A program made the position numbers and the translations under genes. From positions 1-64,000 of the forward strand of contig DATCMA010000022.1 in assembly GCA_036563645.1 (NCBI GenBank): a stretch of 64,000 nucleotides of DNA. Direction: 5' to 3'. How positions within the stretch are numbered: position 1 is the stretch's first letter; each line of letters begins with the position of its first letter. A model generated the notes under the pieces. That model saw nothing but the letters and a program-made list of their open reading frames with translations. It did no database searches and was not told the origin of the DNA. This stretch comes from DATCMA01 sp036563645. GTDB taxonomy: Bacteria > Actinomycetota > Actinomycetes > Mycobacteriales > Micromonosporaceae. Below are positions 1-7,928 of the stretch, one piece after another.

Positions 1-329
1 GCCCGCGGCGGCATATTCAGTTCTTTCCCCGCCTGGATGATGGCCTTCGCGTTCGCCATCCGCTCCGGCGTGATCTCATACGTCGACTGCCCCGCCGGCT
101 CACCCAACGGCATCAACTGCTCCACCGACGGCGCCTTCGCCCGCGGTTCGACGTGGGCGACGATCTGCTCGGCGATGCTGGGCGCCGGGGTGGTCGTCGC
201 AGCGTCCTGGGCGGGTGTGGCCGGCGCGAGCGCGATGCCGCCGATGACGGCCAAGCTACTGGCGGCCAGCGTCGCGTGGCGCTTGAGTTCGGTGCGGAAG
301 GCACGCAGGAACTCAGGTCGGAAAGTCAT
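1..329 (-). CDS. Secreted cell-wall protein, N-terminal fragment (runs off window)
   Basis: Open minus-strand frame from ATG at 329 to the window edge (109 codons), with the ribosome site GAGGGA just upstream. The product starts MTFRPEFLRAFRTELKRH, then a hydrophobic stretch (SSLAVIGGIALAPATPAQ), which fits a signal peptide. After a short linker comes TYEITPERMANAKAIIQ and a GKELNMPPR-like segment. This resembles the start of actinobacterial secreted lysozyme- or NlpC/P60-associated proteins, in which an 'ITPEQLANAKTI' segment precedes the catalytic fold. The catalytic part lies outside the window, so the activity cannot be assigned. It is divergent from the C39-like peptidase gene at 1058 and shares a 728-bp intergenic region with it. 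Confidence 0.6.
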   Translation of the reverse strand, partial: MTFRPEFLRAFRTELKRHATLAASSLAVIGGIALAPATPAQDAATTTPAPSIAEQIVAHVEPRAKAPSVEQLMPLGEPAGQSTYEITPERMANAKAIIQAGKELNMPPR

Positions 330-1057
330 GATGCGTCCCTCGAAGAGTGGATATGGCTACGCGGCCGATTTCTCGGTGAGTTTTCGGAAAACCGTCAGGA
401 AAGCGCGAAAGTCGTCGTGGTGGCGCGCCGCTGGTCAGGTCCGCCACAAGCGGACACGCGTCCCAGCAGGGCGGCGATCGGACATCTGACGGGAATGATC
501 CACCGTCGGTCAACGGGCCGCGGCGCGCGGCCGGACTAGGTACAACGCCCCGGGCGCGGCGGTCATTCCGCCGTCGGGCTAACGGCTCGCGGCGCGCCAC
601 CGCCTCGCCTGCGAGACAACAACCCGGACCTGGTCTCTGTTCCGGTACCGCGTACCGCCCGCGCGAGCGCGCGCGGTACGCGGCTGGCTGGCCGAATGGG
701 GCGGTGGGCTCCGGCGGCCACCGGGTGTCGGCGGATCGCGGGCCGCCCGCTGCGGAATGTCGGGCGCCGCGGAGTGGTTGAACACGGTACGCCCGCGCCA
801 CGCGCGGGCGACATTATCAGGCGACGTATCGAGACGCCGTCGCTAGCACAGGCCAGTCTGTGACGGAGACGAGAGCCGGTGTGCGAGGAATGCGGAGCAC
901 CGGTTTGGCGTTGTCTCCCCCGGCCGTGAGAACGCGTCTGTCGGCGCGCCGCCCGTCGCCAGTGTGATCTGGCAGCGGGTGTGCTTGCGCCCCCTGAGCC
1001 GTGAGGGCGTATCCCGGATAACCCGGTTCAGGTGTCTATCCAGAAAGGCATCTCACT
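330..1057. other. 728-bp divergent intergenic region with hairpins
   Basis: No convincing gene: the open frames here are short and Arg/Pro-rich. It separates the truncated secreted protein (minus) from the C39-like peptidase gene (plus). Two strong inverted repeats are visible. Arms CGCGTACCG/CGGTACGCG lie at 649-657 and 674-682. Arms GCCCGCGC/GCGCGGGC lie at 791-798 and 802-809, followed directly by an ACATTATC stretch that could be a -10 element. The ydaO riboswitch core seen ahead of the paralogous peptidase at 39.4 kb was looked for on both strands and not found. A long untranslated leader or divergent promoters are the simplest reading. Confidence 0.4.
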
Positions 1058-1774
1058 GTGACGTCGACTTTCCCTCGTTGGCTGCCGACTGTTCTGAAGG
1101 CGCCTACGCGCAAGTTTTCTCTGGGTATCGCCGGTCTGGCACTCGCCGGTGGCGCGGTCGCGATTCCGGCGGTGGCCACGGTCCACGACAGCCCGACGCA
1201 GCCGATCCGTGCCCAGATCGCGCAGGCGTCGGTGGTGAATCCGCTTGACAGCATGACGGACAAGCCCGCCGTGAAGACGGTGAGCCACGACCATCAGCTG
1301 CAACCGAACTTCTACTACTGCGGTCCGGCCGCGACTCGTATCGCGCTGAGCGCGACGGGCACGGCACCGAGCCAGGACGAGCTCGCCGAGAAGCTCGGCA
1401 CCACGACTGAGGGCACGAACTCGGCCGTGGAGATTACTCGGACGCTCAACGAGGTCCGTGGCGGTAACCACTACAAGACGGTCTCGATGGGTGAGCAGGT
1501 GACGCCGGAGAAGATCGACCGCCTGCAGGCGGACATCGTCCGCGCCCTCAACGAGGACCGCCCGGTGGTGGCGAACATCGCCGGCACCGCGTACGACACC
1601 AACGGTGTTGCCCGCTCGTTCCCGGGCGGCCACTACCTGACCGTGGTGGGGTACCGCGACCACGGCCGGACGGTGACGATCGCGGATCCGGCCAATCCGG
1701 ACGGTCCGGTGACCTACGACATGTCGACCATTGACCTCGCGGAGTGGATGGCCACCCGTGGCTACTCCGCCTGA
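1058..1774 (+). CDS. Secreted C39-like cysteine peptidase (peptidase_C39_2 type)
   Basis: Predicted 238-aa exported protein. GTG start with GAAAGG about 9 nt upstream. Residues about 18-45 form a signal-peptide-like hydrophobic segment (KFSLGIAGLALAGGAVAIP). The mature part carries the papain-like C39 signature: Gln then Cys in QPNFYYCGPAA, His in PGGHYLTVVGY and Asp in TIADPANP, giving a possible Cys-His-Asp triad. It is a close paralogue of the protein encoded at 39814-40614, sharing the QPN-YYCGPAATR, SQDELA, RLQ-D-VRA and PGGHY blocks and the exact C-terminus TRGYSA. The substrate is unknown; a role in extracellular protein or peptide processing is inferred. A very strong terminator follows at 1809-1842. 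Confidence 0.75.
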   Translation: MTSTFPRWLPTVLKAPTRKFSLGIAGLALAGGAVAIPAVATVHDSPTQPIRAQIAQASVVNPLDSMTDKPAVKTVSHDHQLQPNFYYCGPAATRIALSATGTAPSQDELAEKLGTTTEGTNSAVEITRTLNEVRGGNHYKTVSMGEQVTPEKIDRLQADIVRALNEDRPVVANIAGTAYDTNGVARSFPGGHYLTVVGYRDHGRTVTIADPANPDGPVTYDMSTIDLAEWMATRGYSA

Positions 1775-2523
1775 TCCGCGCGGTGACCGCCGCCTCCGGT
1801 CGACTGAGGACGGGGCCAGCTCCACTCGGAGCTGGCCCCGTCGGCGTTGTCGTAGCCGGTACACCCTCGGACGGTGAGGTGGAGTTCACGGGTTGCCAGC
1901 CGGGCCACCTGCTCCACCTGGCATGGTTCGATGACCGCTCCCCGGAGGCTGAGCAGCCCTCGGCTGATGTGGCTGAGGTCGTTGCCGCGCACATCGGCGC
2001 CGGTCGCGTCGCAGTCGTCGACTTCGAGCCCGACGAGCCGGCACGAGCGGGCCACCAGGTGGGACATGCGGTTGTGGACGAGCAGCGTGTAGCTGAGGTC
2101 GCAGGCGACCACCGCGACCGGTCCCGTGACGCGCACGTGCACGAGTGTCGCGTGATCGAGCCGGCAGCCCTCCAGAATGACGTTCTTCAAGCGCGCGTCG
2201 GATAGCTGCACCGCGGTGAGCTGGCAGTTGATGAGGTGGCAGCGCTCCATGGTGACGCCGGTCAGGATCGCGCCGGAGAGGTTGACCTGTTCGAAGCGGC
2301 AGCCGTACAGCGCGACGTCCCGCCACTGGCTTTCGGTGAGGTCGACTCGCTCCACGTGACTGCGACTGAGGCTGACCTCGGCGAAGTGGGTCCGCGGCCA
2401 GACCTCGTCCGCGATGCGCACCTCGGTGAGCTCGTCGGTGGGGGCGCGGGTGACGCGGATGAGGCCGTGGGGGTCGAGGTTGGGGGTCGGGATCTGGACG
2501 TCACCGATCTTCATGGACTGCAT
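1762..2523 (-). CDS. Pentapeptide-repeat family protein
   Basis: 253-aa protein; ATG at 2523 with GGTGAG upstream (a second in-frame ATG is at 2514). Residues about 45-200 repeat with a five-residue period, hydrophobic Leu/Val/Phe alternating with small or polar residues (AEVSLSRSHVERVDL, ALYGCRFEQVNLSGAILTGV, ARLKNVILEGCRLDHATLVH). This predicts a right-handed quadrilateral beta-helix. No catalytic residues are expected in this family, and some members mimic DNA or bind gyrase. The function here is unknown. There is no signal peptide or membrane segment. The C-terminal tail (from about SSEWSWPRP) is encoded by the terminator hairpin and overlaps the 3' end of the C39 gene by 13 bp on the opposite strand. 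Confidence 0.7.
   Translation of the reverse strand: MQSMKIGDVQIPTPNLDPHGLIRVTRAPTDELTEVRIADEVWPRTHFAEVSLSRSHVERVDLTESQWRDVALYGCRFEQVNLSGAILTGVTMERCHLINCQLTAVQLSDARLKNVILEGCRLDHATLVHVRVTGPVAVVACDLSYTLLVHNRMSHLVARSCRLVGLEVDDCDATGADVRGNDLSHISRGLLSLRGAVIEPCQVEQVARLATRELHLTVRGCTGYDNADGASSEWSWPRPQSTGGGGHRADQAE
1809..1842. terminator. Strong hairpin terminator, convergent genes
   Basis: Perfect 15-bp stem (GACGGGGCCAGCTCC at 1809-1823, complement at 1828-1842) with the 4-nt loop ACTC. It lies 35 bp after the peptidase stop. It also lies inside the 3' end of the minus-strand pentapeptide gene, whose last about 27 codons are formed by it and its flanks. Confidence 0.8.
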
Positions 2524-2781
2524 GGGCGCTCACCGCGGAAGATTTGGGCGGACACGCTGGTGTTATGCCGAGATGACCTCGATAACGAGAATCAGGTAGA
2601 AGCGTATTGATTTTCGGCCCGCTGTATCAACGATGCGTAGTTGATCGATTGCGTTTCGTGTCGATCGTGCGCCCTATCCTGCACCGATCTCGACCCGTCG
2701 GGATCCGAAACGGCGATAATTGTCGGATCTGTGACAGATGACGCGGGGAGCCGCCAGGCTCAACAGCGCGAGGAGCGGAGC
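2524..2781. promoter_or_regulatory. Divergent promoter region with inverted repeats
   Basis: This 258-bp gap separates the pentapeptide gene (minus) and the glutathionyl-hydroquinone-reductase-like gene (plus) and is AT-richer than its flanks. Two short inverted repeats are visible: ATCAAC/GTTGAT (2626-2631, 2640-2645) and GATCCGA/TCGGATC (2702-2708, 2723-2729). They could be operators or hairpins. No canonical -35/-10 pair could be fixed. Confidence 0.3.
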
Positions 2782-3780
2782 ATGAGCGAGTCGAGCGACG
2801 AGTTCGTCCGGGCGCCCAACGCCTTCACCGATCGCATCACCGCCGACGGATCGTCCGGCTGGCCAGTCGAACCAGGGCGCTACCGCCTTGTCGTCAGCCG
2901 TGCCTGCCCCTGGGCGCACCGAGCGATCATCGTGCGTCGCCTGCTCGGCTTGGAGTCCGTGCTGTCTCTCGCGGTCGTCGACCCCATCCAGGACGAGCGA
3001 AGCTGGCGCTTTACCCTCGACCCCGACGGGCGCGACCCGGTGCTGGGGATCCGTTTCCTCTCCGAGGCCTACTACGCGCGCGACCCCCACTACACCGGAG
3101 GGATTAGCGTGCCCGCGATCGTCGACGTGCCCAGTGGCGTCCTCGTCACCAACGACTACCCGCAGATCACCCTGGACCTGAGTACGGAGTGGACGGCCTG
3201 GCATCGCCCCGGTGCGCCAGACCTCTACCCTGCTCACCTGCGCGCCGAGATCGACGCGCTCAATGAGGAGATCTTCCGGGACGTCAACAATGGCGTCTAC
3301 CGCGCGGGATTCGCCAAGTCACAGGAGGCGTACGAGCGGGCGGTGTATCAGCTCTTCGCCCGGCTGGAGGCGCTGGAGGAGCGGTTGCGGCACCAGCGGT
3401 ATCTCCTGGGCGACACGATCACCGAAGCGGACATTCGGCTCTTTACCACTCTGGTGCGCTTCGACGCCGTCTACCACGGCCACTTCAAGTGCAATCTCCA
3501 CAAACTCACTGAGATGCCCGTGCTCTGGGCGTACGCGCGCGATCTCTTCCAGACACCCGGTTTCGGGGACACCGTCGACTTCGATCACATCAAGCGGCAC
3601 TACTACCAGGTGCACCGCGACATCAACCCCACCGGCATCGTGCCCGTCGGTCCCGATCTCCGGCAGTGGTACACCCCCCACGGACGGGAAGCCCTGGGCG
3701 GCCGGCCGTTCGGGGATGGGACACCGCCCGGGCCCCCTCCCGCCGACGAGGTCGTGTCTTCGCTGCCCGCCAACCGGTGA
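2782..3780 (+). CDS. Glutathionyl-hydroquinone reductase-like (Xi-class GST) protein
   Basis: 332-aa cytoplasmic protein. ATG at 2782 is chosen because GAGGAG lies 7-12 nt upstream; earlier in-frame starts lack one. The N-terminal thioredoxin fold has the Xi-class signature SRACPWAHR, with the Cys that reduces the thiol-quinone adduct, near residue 37. The C-terminal helical GST domain follows (RYLLGDTITEADIRLFTTLVRFD). The family reduces glutathionyl-hydroquinones in proteobacteria. In an organism that makes mycothiol (mshC is in this window) the physiological thiol may be mycothiol; this is inference. It is monocistronic, followed by a hairpin at 3789-3818. Confidence 0.8.
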   Translation: MSESSDEFVRAPNAFTDRITADGSSGWPVEPGRYRLVVSRACPWAHRAIIVRRLLGLESVLSLAVVDPIQDERSWRFTLDPDGRDPVLGIRFLSEAYYARDPHYTGGISVPAIVDVPSGVLVTNDYPQITLDLSTEWTAWHRPGAPDLYPAHLRAEIDALNEEIFRDVNNGVYRAGFAKSQEAYERAVYQLFARLEALEERLRHQRYLLGDTITEADIRLFTTLVRFDAVYHGHFKCNLHKLTEMPVLWAYARDLFQTPGFGDTVDFDHIKRHYYQVHRDINPTGIVPVGPDLRQWYTPHGREALGGRPFGDGTPPGPPPADEVVSSLPANR

Positions 3781-3788
3781 GCCGCCCC

Positions 3789-3818
3789 GGCGCGGTCAGC
3801 GTTGGCCCCGACCGCGCC
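3789..3818 (+). terminator. Hairpin terminator after GST-like gene
   Basis: Perfect 9-bp stem (GGCGCGGTC at 3789-3797 with GACCGCGCC at 3810-3818) and a 12-nt loop, starting 9 nt after the stop codon at 3780. There is no T-tract, as usual for high-GC actinobacteria. Confidence 0.5.
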
Positions 3819-3983
3819 CACCCACAGGCCCGACGACCCGGGTTGACCCGGACTCAACCGGCGGTCGAGGACCAAGTGGCCCGGCGACCGATCCTGACCG
3901 CCGTATCAAAAATCGGCTGACGCGCCTCACCGGCGCAGGGTAAACGTGAAGGGATAGGTTCGACGAGGCGAGAGGGCACAGCG

Positions 3984-4175
3984 ATGAAGAGGGTCGAGGT
4001 GCGCGGCAGAATCGAGGTTTTGGTCGACGGTCAGGTGACGGACGACCTCACCGCGGATGTTGACGATTCGGGCCGGACCTTGACACTGCGGACCAATCAC
4101 CGCGTTCTCGGGGCGTACCCGCTGGTCGCCCACACATACGGCCCGCAGGCATACCAGCAGCCAGAGACCGACTGA
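3984..4175 (+). CDS. Small hypothetical protein (63 aa)
   Basis: ATG preceded by GAGAGGGCACAGCG, an acceptable ribosome site. The product (MKRVEVRGRIEVLVDG ... ending QQPETD) alternates hydrophobic and charged residues and looks like a small beta-rich domain. It has no signal peptide and no recognised motif. It stands alone between the GST-like gene and the convergent LCP-like gene. I do not recognise the family; it may be lineage-specific. Confidence 0.45.
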   Translation: MKRVEVRGRIEVLVDGQVTDDLTADVDDSGRTLTLRTNHRVLGAYPLVAHTYGPQAYQQPETD

Positions 4176-4322
4176 GCACATCCCCGGCCGGCCTGGCCCC
4201 GGTCACGGCGAATCACGTCGCCCCTGCCCACGCCGCCGACGGGCGCGCCCTCAGCCACCGGATCAAGCGGGTACGTGGCCGGGGCGCGCTCCTTGCGACG
4301 GCGTGAGACGGGAACGGCGACG

Positions 4323-5273
4323 CTACGGGGCGATCGGGGCGAGCAGCTCCGTGGGGTGCTGCGCGACCCAGTCGGCCACCGTGTCGCTGCGCAGCGCCTG
4401 CCACAGGGCGTTCGCTCGTTCGTCGTCGAGGTAAATGACGTTTTGGTCGTTCTCCCAACCACGCTCTTTGATGGGAGCGATGAGGAACCAGGTCCGGCGC
4501 AGTTGCGACGCCTCGAGTCCGAGCTCGCGGAGTTGGGCTGGCTGGTACGAGTCGTCGACGGCGACGGCTCGCGTCGTGGCCTCGAGGAGTCGGTAGACCT
4601 GCAGCGGCTTCTGCTTCGGGTCTTGGGCGAGACCGGTGAGGACGGCGCGCAGGACCTGGTGCTGGCGTCGGATCCGGTCGAGCTCCTCCTCGGGTATGCC
4701 GGCGCGCGCTGCGGGGTGGGCGGCCGGATCGGGGTCGGAGAGGCTCATCGTGGTCGGGAACCTCGCGAAATCGATCACCATGAAGTGATCGATGCGGATC
4801 CGGGTGAGGTGTTCCACGGTGCGAATCAGCAGGGGAGGACCGCCCAGCGGGTAGGCGGCGTGGAGCTTCATCCGCCCGTAGTCGGGCACCTCGACCCAGG
4901 AGTCGCGCGGAAGGGTGACGACCGTGAGCGTGCTGCGCAGCCGGTCGAGCCGGATCAGCATGATCACGTCGCTGAGGTGATGTGGAAGGACCGTGGGCGT
5001 GCCGCCCTGCGTGTCGCCGGGCGTCGGCGTGAGATCAGAACCGATCGCGAGGATCGTCTCGCCCTGCGCGCTGCCGGGATCAGCCGTGGGGCGGGCGGCG
5101 GGATCGAGACCGTCGAAGGCGCCGGAGATACGGCCGACGCTGTTGACGATCTGGGAGGCGATGACGTAGTTGGTCGCCACCGCGCCACCCGCGGCGGTGA
5201 CGAGGGCCACGAGTCCGACGAGGCCTAGCCGGCGCAGCCCGCGCGGTGTCCATCCGCCCGCGAGTTGCCGCAT
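4323..5273 (-). CDS. LytR-CpsA-Psr (LCP) family protein, atypically short core
   Basis: 316-aa protein from ATG 5273, which has a strong GGAGGGAG site. An alternative ATG at 5327 overlaps the upstream stop (ATGA) and would add 18 residues. One N-terminal membrane anchor (LGLVGLVALVTAAGGAVATN) is followed by the extracellular LCP domain. Recognisable family blocks are DVIMLIRLD, VVTLPRDSWVEVPDYG, KLHAAYPLGG, LTRIRIDHFMVIDF and RIRRQHQVLRAVL. LCP proteins transfer undecaprenyl-linked glycopolymers to peptidoglycan or mycolyl carriers. Between VIDF and RIRRQ only about 35 residues are present instead of the roughly 75 usual, and the LSGxQALxYVRxR segment with its conserved arginines is absent. 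Transferase activity is therefore doubtful. It is translationally coupled to the WecA-like gene upstream. Confidence 0.75.
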   Translation of the reverse strand: MRQLAGGWTPRGLRRLGLVGLVALVTAAGGAVATNYVIASQIVNSVGRISGAFDGLDPAARPTADPGSAQGETILAIGSDLTPTPGDTQGGTPTVLPHHLSDVIMLIRLDRLRSTLTVVTLPRDSWVEVPDYGRMKLHAAYPLGGPPLLIRTVEHLTRIRIDHFMVIDFARFPTTMSLSDPDPAAHPAARAGIPEEELDRIRRQHQVLRAVLTGLAQDPKQKPLQVYRLLEATTRAVAVDDSYQPAQLRELGLEASQLRRTWFLIAPIKERGWENDQNVIYLDDERANALWQALRSDTVADWVAQHPTELLAPIAP

Positions 5274-5323
5274 GGTGCTCCCTCCGTGCGGTCGCGTCGC
5301 CGGTGTGTGCGCCTGTTGGCCCA

Positions 5324-6406
5324 TCATTGCTGCACCCCTTCTTTGACTAATGTCCGGGCGGGCGGCACCACATGCCGTTCCGTGAGCCGAGGGAGGTTCG
5401 GCGGGGGCAGAGGCGCTGGCTGTTGCAGCAGGAGCACGACCAGCGGCATGCCCACCAAGGCGGTGCTGATGACAGTGCCTACTGTGGACATCAGGCCGCC
5501 GGAGACCAATACGGCGAGTAAGCCAGCGCCGGCGGTACCGACAAGGAGGAAGATCAGCAAGAGCTGAGGTCCAAGCGGGAATCCCAGCCGATTGATCCGG
5601 ACGATGCCCCAGCCTGTGCCCATCGTCTGTGGCGCGACCAGCACGACGATCGCGTTGACCGCGGCCACCGAGGTCACCAGCAGCACCATCGGCAATCCGT
5701 CGAACGCGGCGTGGTCGGTGTGGCGGATCACCGCGGCGCTCGATCCAATGAGGAAACCGGCGAAGTGTCCGCCACTGGCGCCCATGCCGATCCGCATGGG
5801 GGGCGCGTGGTGGAGCAGGATGCCGCAGCAGGCCGCGGCGAAGCAGAGGAGCAGGAACGCCAGCTCCGCCTGACCGGTGACGAAGGCGGCAACCGCCAAC
5901 GGGGCGCTGGTCGCACAGCCCACCGTCGGCAGCATCCCATCGACGCGGTCGAGGAGGCGGAACGCGTTCGCGACGGCGAGCACCCACAGCGCGGTGAGGG
6001 CCGCGTCGAGCCAGCCGGTGTCAAGCACACCCAACCGCACCTGACTGATCGCGAGGGCGAACGCCATCATCGCCTGCATCGCCATGCCGAACGGCAACGC
6101 GATACGGCGCAGGTCACGGAGGAAACCGAGGGCGCCGACGGTCACCGCGCCGGCTACGACCGCGGTGAGGCGAACGTCGATGCGGCCGGTGATGGTGAGC
6201 GCCGGCACCACCGTTCCCGTGACGACGAGAACGCCGCCGAGGTACGGAACGACGCGTCTGCGCGCGACGATGTGATGCCGCGCGGATCGGTCGATGAGGT
6301 CATACCGCAGGGCGAATAGTCGCGCGGGCTCAGCGAGCACCGCGGGAGTGAGAAACGCGGCGAGCACAGCGGTGAGTTCACCACTCATGGATCCGGGAAA
6401 AAGCAT
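5324..6406 (-). CDS. WecA/TagO-like polyprenyl-phosphate glycosylphosphotransferase homologue, probably inactive
   Basis: 360-aa polytopic membrane protein with about 10-11 hydrophobic segments. ATG 6406 is chosen because AAGGGG precedes it; ATG 6388 is possible but has no ribosome site. The layout matches the MraY/WecA family: a cytosolic RRRVVPYLGG loop, then the position of the DD motif, then the NAxNLxDGxDGL loop, then MGDSGS, then the His-rich loop. However, the DD motif reads GFLRDL, the second motif reads NAFRLLDRVDGM, MGDSGS reads MGASGG, and the HxHHRL loop reads VRINRL. Active enzymes join UMP-sugar phosphate to undecaprenyl phosphate in a reaction needing these Asp and His residues. 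I infer a non-catalytic paralogue, perhaps a partner of the LCP-like protein with which its stop/start overlaps. Confidence 0.7.
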   Translation of the reverse strand: MLFPGSMSGELTAVLAAFLTPAVLAEPARLFALRYDLIDRSARHHIVARRRVVPYLGGVLVVTGTVVPALTITGRIDVRLTAVVAGAVTVGALGFLRDLRRIALPFGMAMQAMMAFALAISQVRLGVLDTGWLDAALTALWVLAVANAFRLLDRVDGMLPTVGCATSAPLAVAAFVTGQAELAFLLLCFAAACCGILLHHAPPMRIGMGASGGHFAGFLIGSSAAVIRHTDHAAFDGLPMVLLVTSVAAVNAIVVLVAPQTMGTGWGIVRINRLGFPLGPQLLLIFLLVGTAGAGLLAVLVSGGLMSTVGTVISTALVGMPLVVLLLQQPAPLPPPNLPRLTERHVVPPARTLVKEGVQQ

Positions 6407-6634
6407 CCTCAACCCCTTGGCGCTGACGCGCCCGATCGCGATGACGGTCCCCGTACGCCAAATTGCGTTGGCTGTGTTGAGTGGGGAGTAAATATATCCG
6501 TTGATGGTTCTCTTGCGAGAATAGAGGGGTGGATATGGAATGCGATGGTGAATCCGCGCTATTCCGCTGAACGGATAGGCATGTGGTGGCCCCACGAGGG
6601 AGCGTCCACCCCGACGATGGAGGACGCCACATCC

Positions 6635-6664
6635 GCTGTCCCGAGCGGTAGCGCTCGGGACAGC
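6635..6664 (-). terminator. Strong hairpin terminator
   Basis: Perfect 13-bp stem (GCTGTCCCGAGCG at 6635-6647 and its complement at 6652-6664) with loop GTAG. It lies 8 bp past the stop of the minus-strand M15-like gene and upstream of the WecA-like gene, separating the two transcription units. Confidence 0.75.
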
Positions 6665-6671
6665 GCGGGGG

Positions 6672-7928
6672 CTATGTGCCGGCGGTGATAGCCCAGGAGC
6701 CCGCGTCGCGGAGCTCGGCGACCGCCGGCGGGCTAATGCAGACGTGCCACGCCTGCCCTTGGTCGATGACGTTGATGGCACCGCAGGCCTGGTGCTCCAG
6801 CAGGACCACCTCCAGAGCGCGGTGGGCGTCGAATCGACGGAACCACGATTTCTCGATATCCATGCCGTATCCCACGCAGTGGGAGCTGGGTACGAGGGCG
6901 AAATAGCCGAGGGCCCGCAGCCGATGCTGGTGGTCCAGGCTGCGCGTGAGGCTGGTGATCCACAGGGGCGGTGTGCCAGGCGGCGCCAGCCGGGCGAAGT
7001 CGCGGGCGAGGCGATTGAGCAGTTCGACGGTCTCCGGGCGGGTCCGCGTGAACAACAGGCCGGGCGTGTGCGGCGCCCGCCCTGCCCACAGGCGGCGTTC
7101 GGCGGCGCGGGTGAGCCGGGTGAGCAGGGTTTCCGCCTGGCGGCGGTAGCGGAAGCTCAGGAGCTTACGCCGACGGAGCAGGTCGAGGTCGACGAGGTCG
7201 TCCGCGGCGAGGACCTCGGCGTCCGTGCGATAGGCGGGGGTCTGGCCCCACCACACCGCGTCGATCCGCGAGAGCAGGTAGACGCGGATGAAGCCGAGGA
7301 GGTCGGCGGTGTCGTGCACCCGGTGCTGGTGGGCGTGGAGTTCGTGGAGGAGTTCGGCGATGGTCCCGGAGACCCCGATGGGTGTCGCGGCCAGCACGGT
7401 GGCGAGCGCCGGCTCGGCGAGTCGGCTGGCGAGCACCTCCTCGATCGTGTCGCGGTGGGTGGCGAAGGAGTGGGGCGCGATCCGCGCGAGGAGGTCGGTG
7501 ACGGCCGCGCGGTAGGTGTTTAGCTCGACGGCGCTGGGAAACGATTCCGCGACCGTCGTGTGTTGCCACGCCGTCGAGGTGAGGGCTGGTCGGCGACTCG
7601 GCGTGGCGAGCCGGGGCGTGGTGGCCGCGCGTATTCGCACCTCGGTGGCCGTCTGGGCGCGTGGGGAGCGGCCGCTGCGCCCCACGCTGCCGCTCGCCGG
7701 CCGCGTGGCCTTCGTGGCGGCCCCGGTTGACCGCCGCTGACGTCGGTGTTCGGTCTGGGAACCCATGCGTCGGAGCGGGGTGAGGGGCACCGATGGCGCT
7801 GGACGGACTGGTGGGGAACTCCTGGGCGGATCCGCCCCGGCGCGCGGGTTGGAGGGTGGGTGGTGGGACGCATGGTGGTGGGGGGTAGCGGAAAGAGACG
7901 CATCAGGTGAACGCGAATTCGACTCCAT
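6672..7928 (-). CDS. DUF5715/M15-like (LAS-fold) putative metallopeptidase
   Basis: 418-aa protein from ATG 7928; the start is uncertain because the first about 150 residues are low-complexity Pro/Arg/Ser/Thr. The C-terminal half carries a D,D-carboxypeptidase-like zinc site: SSHCVGYGMDI (pattern SxHxxGxAxD, His and Asp ligands) and WHVC near the C-terminus (third His ligand), preceded by SLTRSLDHQHRLRALGY. This arrangement matches VanY/M15 peptidases and the related DUF5715 family. No clear signal peptide or TM segment is seen despite the expected peptidoglycan substrate. It sits between the WecA/LCP pair and the divergent BY-kinase, so a cell-wall role is likely but unproven. Confidence 0.6.
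   Translation of the reverse strand: MESNSRSPDASLSATPHHHASHHPPSNPRAGADPPRSSPPVRPAPSVPLTPLRRMGSQTEHRRQRRSTGAATKATRPASGSVGRSGRSPRAQTATEVRIRAATTPRLATPSRRPALTSTAWQHTTVAESFPSAVELNTYRAAVTDLLARIAPHSFATHRDTIEEVLASRLAEPALATVLAATPIGVSGTIAELLHELHAHQHRVHDTADLLGFIRVYLLSRIDAVWWGQTPAYRTDAEVLAADDLVDLDLLRRRKLLSFRYRRQAETLLTRLTRAAERRLWAGRAPHTPGLLFTRTRPETVELLNRLARDFARLAPPGTPPLWITSLTRSLDHQHRLRALGYFALVPSSHCVGYGMDIEKSWFRRFDAHRALEVVLLEHQACGAINVIDQGQAWHVCISPPAVAELRDAGSWAITAGT

Noticed and set aside
330..1057. Possible ydaO riboswitch ahead of the first C39-like gene or the truncated secreted gene
   Set aside because: The conserved CCGAACCCGTCAGCTAACC core and GGGTGAA element were not found on either strand; only GC-rich hairpins are present.
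4275..5228. Plus-strand frame antisense to the LCP gene
   Set aside because: Charged low-complexity shadow; the minus-strand LCP motifs are decisive.
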